Source of the DNA: UBA5359 sp028699365 [NCBI: bacterium] | Lineage (GTDB): Bacteria; UBP13; UBA5359 | NCBI GenBank assembly: GCA_028699365.1 | Contig: JAQVUQ010000102.1 | Location: 1 to 8,438, forward strand | Direction: 5' to 3' | DNA: 8,438 nucleotides | In this document: piece by piece, positions 5,432-8,438 of the stretch | Layout of the letters: each line of letters opens with the position of its first letter | Numbering within the stretch: the stretch's first letter is position 1 | Program-made: the position numbers and the translations under genes | Notes under the pieces: generated by a model | The model's input: only the letters and a program-made list of their open reading frames with translations | The model's database searches: none | What the model was told of the DNA's origin: nothing

Positions 5432-6229
5432 ATGAGCCAGGCCAGAATTATGTATGATATGACGGTGCGCCAGGTCCGGGAAGGGCTTGAGGAGATGAAG
5501 ACCGTTATCGTGCCCATAGGAGTGGTAGAACAGCACGGCTACCATCTGCCGCTGAGTGTGGATATCCACAACGCAGTGGAGATAGCCCGGGGAGCTTCCG
5601 ATGAGACCGGCTGTTTTGTGGCCCCTCCGACGCACTACAACTTCTCCGGCGGTACTCTGCCCGGCACTATCAACCTCAGCCCGCAGGTATTCTCTCTTGT
5701 GCTGACCGATATCTGCCGCAGCCTCTCGGTCCAGGGTTTCAAAAATATAATCCTGCTCATGGGACACGGCGGCACTGAAGCCGGCCGGGCCGTGAGCGAT
5801 GCTGCCGAGAACTTGCAGCGCCTGGACCCCCGCATGGCCGGAACAGCTATCGCCGTGGTGCCTTTCTGGGAACTATCGCCAACCTATATGAAATCCTTCG
5901 AAGAGAAGGATTTTCACGCCGGGCGATACGAGACCTCATTGATGCTCTACTGGAAGCCGGAACTGGTCAGAATGGACGAGGCTCGTCTGGACAGCCCGGA
6001 GATGGTTCAGATGATGCAGGCTGATCAGGACGCCTTCCTGGTAAAGCATAAAGATGTGGATAACAAGTTTGTCATACCCAGGCTGGCCCAGCACCCGGGT
6101 ATAGAGGTGGGCGTTATGGGTAATTACAACGGCGCCAGTGCCGAGTTCGGGCAAGAGATAGCCATGGAGTGCATAGGGGCTTTGGCGGATATCGTTAGGC
6201 AGATGGAGAGGGAGAACGGGGTACGCTAA
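5432..6229 (+). CDS. Creatininase-family metal-dependent amidohydrolase
   Basis: This 265-residue protein is of normal family length. The metal-binding signature is intact: IGVVEQHGYHLPLSVDIHNA supplies E33, H35 and D44, GHGG at 111-114 supplies H112, and HAGRYETS at 162-169 supplies E167. These bind two divalent metal ions (Zn or Mn) that activate water. Family members hydrolyse cyclic amides or diketones, including creatinine, formamide intermediates, mycofactocin precursor peptide and, as I recall, 3-dehydro-scyllo-inosose (IolN). The usual GHGGN motif reads GHGGT here (T115), a change next to the metal site that may alter specificity. A strong AAGGAGGG (5416-5423) lies eight bases before ATG 5432. 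Position right behind the aminotransferase, together with the isomerase/epimerase at the window's left end, hints at cyclitol or amino-sugar breakdown; creatinine is an unlikely substrate. It is followed by tandem hairpins, so the operon probably ends here. Confidence 0.9.
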   Translation: MSQARIMYDMTVRQVREGLEEMKTVIVPIGVVEQHGYHLPLSVDIHNAVEIARGASDETGCFVAPPTHYNFSGGTLPGTINLSPQVFSLVLTDICRSLSVQGFKNIILLMGHGGTEAGRAVSDAAENLQRLDPRMAGTAIAVVPFWELSPTYMKSFEEKDFHAGRYETSLMLYWKPELVRMDEARLDSPEMVQMMQADQDAFLVKHKDVDNKFVIPRLAQHPGIEVGVMGNYNGASAEFGQEIAMECIGALADIVRQMERENGVR

Positions 6230-6292
6230 GAGCGTGATGCGGAATACTCCCCGAACAGCGTGAGACTATCTCGCAAGGGCAAGGTAAGGAAT

Positions 6293-6319
6293 TCACCCGT
6301 CGGGCCTCCTGACGGGTGA
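6293..6319 (+). other. Hairpin after the creatininase-family gene
   Basis: TCACCCGTC (6293-6301) and GACGGGTGA (6311-6319) form a perfect 9-bp stem around a 9-base loop. No T-run follows, and eight bases later the next hairpin begins. It may protect the mRNA 3' end or work with the second hairpin. Confidence 0.6.
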
Positions 6320-6326
6320 TAGCAAT

Positions 6327-6370
6327 GCGGCGAGGTCCATAGTATGGCCCCGCCGCTATTTTCTGTTTTA
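6327..6370 (+). terminator. Probable intrinsic terminator
   Basis: GCGGCG (6327-6332) pairs with CGCCGC (6351-6356), GG (6334-6335) with CC (6348-6349) and CCA (6337-6339) with TGG (6345-6347), leaving one mismatch, one bulged T and a five-base loop. TATTTTCTGTTTTA follows directly, a T-rich though broken tract. Position about 100 bases after the creatininase-family stop, and before a separately promoted regulator gene, fits an operon terminator. Confidence 0.7.
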
Positions 6371-6536
6371 GTTCCTTATTGTCAGTCTATCTTTGTGAGC
6401 CTTTATCGATAGTAATTATCCGTATTAAAAAAGGTTTGTAATTATGGACCAAAAAAAGAGGAATATCAAATTTCATGTCGAAATATATTTATAACGGTTC
6501 GCAAAAGCATACCAGAACAATTAAGGATGATTAAAC
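6371..6536 (+). promoter_or_regulatory. AT-rich upstream region of the GntR/LacI-type repressor
   Basis: This stretch, the last part of a 307-base gap between genes, holds no convincing gene. It is markedly AT-rich and must contain the repressor promoter. TATAAC at 6490-6495 is -10-like, with TCAAAT 18 bases upstream as a poor -35. Two identical 8-base copies of GTAATTAT (6412-6419 and 6438-6445), each with a self-complementary TAATTA core, are 26 bases apart, and AAATATATTT (6481-6490) is a perfect palindrome. AAGGA at 6523-6527 is the ribosome binding site for the TTG start at 6537. Exact promoter and operator positions are not certain. Confidence 0.4.
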
Positions 6537-7661
6537 TTGATACAAGAGCTTGGCAGAGATCCTATACCGAAATACCATCGCTTCAGACTCCTTGTAGAGC
6601 AGGATATACGCAAAGGGAAGTATCCGTTCGGCTCGGCCTTGCCCCCGGAGAGAAAGCTGGCCGAGGATTACGGCATAAACAGACAGACGGTGCGGCAGGC
6701 GTTGAAGACGCTGGAAGAGGAAGGATATCTTCTCAGAGAGCAGGGCAGAGGCACCTTTGTGGCCAGGAAGGATATCGAGCATCCGGTTGACCTGATCAAC
6801 ATCGGTGTGGTGATATATAAAGCCGCATTGGAAGCACAGTGGTTCTTTCCTGATTTGCTGAGAGGTATCTCGGATGCGGTAGAGGTGGATTCCGCCAATG
6901 TAGTGATAGTTCCCTTTGACGAGCAGACGTCTGGTGTGCAGGAAGGGGATTTCTGTCGCAGGATCATCACGCAAAAAAAGCTGCAAGGTTTGCTCATTGT
7001 ATCTGAGGAGTTGGCTGAGCGGGAGTTGTTTTATCTTCTGGCTCATGATTTCCCCTTCGTTCTGACCCGTATTCCACCATATAGGGATAAACCGATAGAT
7101 TATGTATGTTATGACCATGAGGGCGGCATGAAGCAGGTGATATCCTATCTGGCCCGATTGGGGCATAAGAAGATAGCCTGCATAGGCGGAATGTATTCCC
7201 GCTATTATGCAGCGTTGCGTGTAATATTGGCGTTTCGACAGGCCATGGCTGAACACGGGCTGGAAGTAAGGTCCGACTGGATGCCGGAGTGTGATTACTC
7301 AGGCAAAAGTTCGCTTAAGCTCTCCAGACAACTGCTGAGTGCCGATGACAGGCCCACTGCTGTTATCCTGGCCGATGATTCGTTTGCCATAGGAGTTTAC
7401 CAGGCGGCAGCAGAGAACGGTTTGAATGTGCCGAATGACCTGTCCGTGACAGGTTATAACGATCTGCCGATAGCAACCGCTCTTGTCCCGGCGCTGACGA
7501 CGGTAAAGACACCGCGGTATGAGATGGGGCAGCTGGCTTGCGAGATATTGGAGAAGAAGATACTTGCAGCAAGGGATGGTCATGCCTGTGATTTTGAGAG
7601 TGTAAGGGAATCGGAAGTGGAGTTGGTTATCCGGGATTCCTGTGCGCAGTATAGCAAATAG
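6537..7661 (+). CDS. GntR/LacI-hybrid (AraR-like) transcriptional repressor
   Basis: This 374-residue protein combines an N-terminal GntR-type winged helix (about 10-77) with a C-terminal sugar-binding domain of the LacI/periplasmic-binding type (about 87-370). The wing domain reads PKYHRFRLLVEQDIRKGKYPFG, then LPPERKLAEDYGINRQTVRQALKTLEEEGYL and GRGTFVA, a textbook GntR pattern. The effector domain shows LINIGVVIY, KKIACIGG, AVILADDSFAIGVYQAAAENGL and the conserved DLSVTGYNDLP. This architecture is that of Bacillus AraR: sugar binding releases a dimer from operator DNA. The start is TTG at 6537, with AAGGA nine bases upstream. An ATG at 6527 is in another frame, and the family begins only a few residues before PKY, so TTG is well supported. 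It probably controls itself and perhaps the pilin-like gene downstream. The inducer is unknown, most likely a sugar. Confidence 0.92.
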   Translation: MIQELGRDPIPKYHRFRLLVEQDIRKGKYPFGSALPPERKLAEDYGINRQTVRQALKTLEEEGYLLREQGRGTFVARKDIEHPVDLINIGVVIYKAALEAQWFFPDLLRGISDAVEVDSANVVIVPFDEQTSGVQEGDFCRRIITQKKLQGLLIVSEELAERELFYLLAHDFPFVLTRIPPYRDKPIDYVCYDHEGGMKQVISYLARLGHKKIACIGGMYSRYYAALRVILAFRQAMAEHGLEVRSDWMPECDYSGKSSLKLSRQLLSADDRPTAVILADDSFAIGVYQAAAENGLNVPNDLSVTGYNDLPIATALVPALTTVKTPRYEMGQLACEILEKKILAARDGHACDFESVRESEVELVIRDSCAQYSK

Positions 7662-7713
7662 TATTCTTAGCCCGAGCTTCGGAGAATGGTTGGTTTGAGT
7701 CATACGAAGATGG

Positions 7714-7730
7714 TTTTGCAAAATATTTTG
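7714..7730. promoter_or_regulatory. Overlapping palindromes upstream of the pilin-like gene, candidate operator
   Basis: TTTTGCAAAA (7714-7723) and CAAAATATTTTG (7719-7730) are both perfectly self-complementary and share five bases. They lie 28 to 44 bases before the pilin-like ATG, next to the -10-like TTATAA at 7731-7736. Dimeric repressors such as the GntR/LacI protein encoded just upstream bind palindromes in this type of position. No good -35 box fits, so the promoter itself is not assigned. AT-rich DNA gives short palindromes by chance, so confidence is limited. Confidence 0.3.
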
Positions 7731-7757
7731 TTATAAAAGGTAAAGGAGAAAAGTAAG

Positions 7758-8351
7758 ATGTCTACTCGACAAAGCAAAAGAGGCTTTACATTAATTGAAC
7801 TTCTAGTCGTCATTGCTATAATAGCTCTGCTGGTAGCCATATTGTTTCCTGTATTCAGCAAGTCCAGAGAAAAGGCCAGACAGACGGCATGCATAAGCAA
7901 TCTAAAGCAGATAGGTGCTGCTCTAACGATGTATGCCCAGGATTATGACGGTTACGCGCCTATGACCACGTATTGGGGAACGGATATGACAGGTCTTGAA
8001 AAAACTTGGCGGGATTATAATTATTTATCCGGCTTTTCCGGTTCAAGCACTATTATTTATCCTATCGCTCGTATGCTTATTGAGAGTGGATATGCGGGGG
8101 GCAGTATCTTTCAATGTCCCTCCTTTCGAGAGAATATTATGAATCCGACAGTTCAAGAAAATAATGTAAAGTATTATAAGAACTCCCCTGGTAAAACAGT
8201 CATATCGACATATTTAATTAAGCCTACGGTTTTAGGGAAAAACTGGAGTGTCGATTTAGTTGGCAAACCAAGTGCATGGCAGTATGTGTTGGGTAATGAA
8301 TCGGGAGCTACTCTAGGAGTCCGTCCGACTATCAACGCTGCTCATACCTGA
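7758..8351 (+). CDS. Prepilin-type (DUF1559-like) surface protein, ends at an in-frame TGA
   Basis: The frame gives 197 residues from ATG 7758, preceded by AAAGGAG (7742-7748). It opens with a class III prepilin signal: basic MSTRQSKRG, cleavage expected after G9, then FTLIELLVV with E14 at mature position 5 and a hydrophobic helix to about residue 31. [24 protein letters not shown] and [11 protein letters not shown] follow, the arrangement typical of the many pseudopilin-like proteins of Armatimonadota and Planctomycetota. These are processed by prepilin peptidase and form or decorate cell-surface fibres or secretion pseudopili. The body has two cysteines, C40 and C118, in ACISN and FQCPSF. 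TGA at 8349-8351 ends the protein before the family's C-terminal H-x9-DG signature, yet a recognisable version continues in the same frame. The gene may be a recent nonsense mutant or a shortened allele. It follows the repressor by 96 bases. Confidence 0.82.
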   Translation: MSTRQSKRGFTLIELLVVIAIIALLVAILFPVFSKSREKARQTACISNLKQIGAALTMYAQDYDGYAPMTTYWGTDMTGLEKTWRDYNYLSGFSGSSTIIYPIARMLIESGYAGGSIFQCPSFRENIMNPTVQENNVKYYKNSPGKTVISTYLIKPTVLGKNWSVDLVGKPSAWQYVLGNESGATLGVRPTINAAHT

Positions 8352-8438
8352 GACAACGGGCTGAAACAGCATAGCAGGGCTGGACCCTTTCTTTCGTTTG
8401 ACCGACATATATACACCGGTACCGGATTTATCACTAAA
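8352..8438 (+). other. In-frame continuation of the pilin-like gene beyond TGA (partial at window edge)
   Basis: Reading on in the frame of the pilin-like gene gives 29 codons with no further stop to the window edge. It starts DNGLKQHSRAGPFLSFDRHI. A histidine, nine residues, then Asp and a nearby His (H-x9-D-R-H) match the spacing of the H-x9-DG-H motif at the C-terminus of this protein family, where a typical form is RHSGGxNxLFxDGH. The stretch therefore looks like the original C-terminal end, cut off by the TGA at 8349-8351. Confidence 0.5.

Noticed and set aside
3895-5517. A 540-codon open frame on the minus strand across the whole aminotransferase gene
   Set aside because: Its predicted product resembles no family. 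The plus strand carries a complete PLP aminotransferase with its lysine and aspartate and a good ribosome binding site. The open antisense frame follows from the codon bias of the sense gene.
6444-6494. A 16-codon lysine-rich ORF in the repressor upstream region (possible leader peptide)
   Set aside because: It has only a marginal ribosome site (AAGG), no following attenuator hairpin, and AT-rich DNA readily gives such short frames.
6531-7256. A 241-codon minus-strand frame opposite the GntR/LacI-type repressor
   Set aside because: It lies fully within a gene with unambiguous winged-helix and sugar-binding motifs, and it has no family signature of its own.
8349-8351. TGA as selenocysteine or a reassigned codon in the pilin-like gene
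   Set aside because: No selenocysteine insertion hairpin is evident just downstream, and pilins are not selenoproteins. TGA works as a normal stop elsewhere in the window. Nonsense mutation or error is simpler.
1-8438. CRISPR arrays, tRNA or rRNA genes, insertion sequences, phage genes
   Set aside because: No regularly spaced repeats, cloverleaf or rRNA-like sequence, transposase or phage structural motifs were seen on either strand.

Overview
The window is a bacterial chromosomal segment with tightly packed, Shine-Dalgarno-led genes, standard stop codon use and moderately GC-rich coding DNA. The best clue to the host is the prepilin-like protein at the right end. Its N-terminus ([14 protein letters not shown], then [24 protein letters not shown] and MYAQDYDGY) is of the kind found in very large numbers in Armatimonadota, and more loosely in Planctomycetota and Lentisphaerota. 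I favour Armatimonadota or a near relative, with moderate confidence and from recall only.

Layout from left to right. (1) Positions 1-132 are the C-terminal end of a sugar phosphate isomerase/epimerase (TIM barrel), followed by a near-ideal intrinsic terminator. (2) A convergent minus-strand gene at 279-1223 encodes an AEC-family (auxin efflux carrier-like) transporter. (3) Divergent from it, and visibly more AT-rich than its surroundings, is a VapC-type PIN toxin (1301-1690) followed by a Phd/YefM-type antitoxin (1694-1924). The order is toxin first. The toxin's candidate promoter lies so close to its ATG that the transcript could be leaderless, and a perfect 12-bp palindrome covers the -10 box. 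(4) A two-component pair follows directly: a YesN-like response regulator (REC plus AraC-type HTH) overlapping the start of a soluble LytS/YesM-family histidine kinase with a PocR-type sensor domain. The kinase has Thr in place of the N-box Asn. (5) A DegT/DnrJ/EryC1/StrS aminotransferase (4090-5355) has a structured leader. It is followed, after a GC-rich hairpin, by a creatininase-family metallohydrolase (5432-6229) and then by two tandem hairpins, the second a likely terminator. (6) An AT-rich intergenic region leads into a GntR/LacI-hybrid (AraR-like) repressor that starts at TTG (6537-7661). (7) Downstream lies the prepilin-like gene, interrupted by an in-frame TGA; the C-terminal signature expected of the family is readable in the same frame beyond that stop.

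How the genes may work together. The PocR-kinase/YesN pair senses a small molecule in the cytoplasm and probably controls nearby metabolic genes. The aminotransferase, the creatininase-family hydrolase and the isomerase/epimerase end are three families that also occur in inositol and amino-inositol metabolism, so an (amino)cyclitol or amino-sugar breakdown role is a reasonable but unproven idea. The GntR/LacI repressor and the pilin-like gene form a separate regulator plus surface-protein pair. I see no RNA genes, CRISPR arrays, insertion sequences or phage genes.
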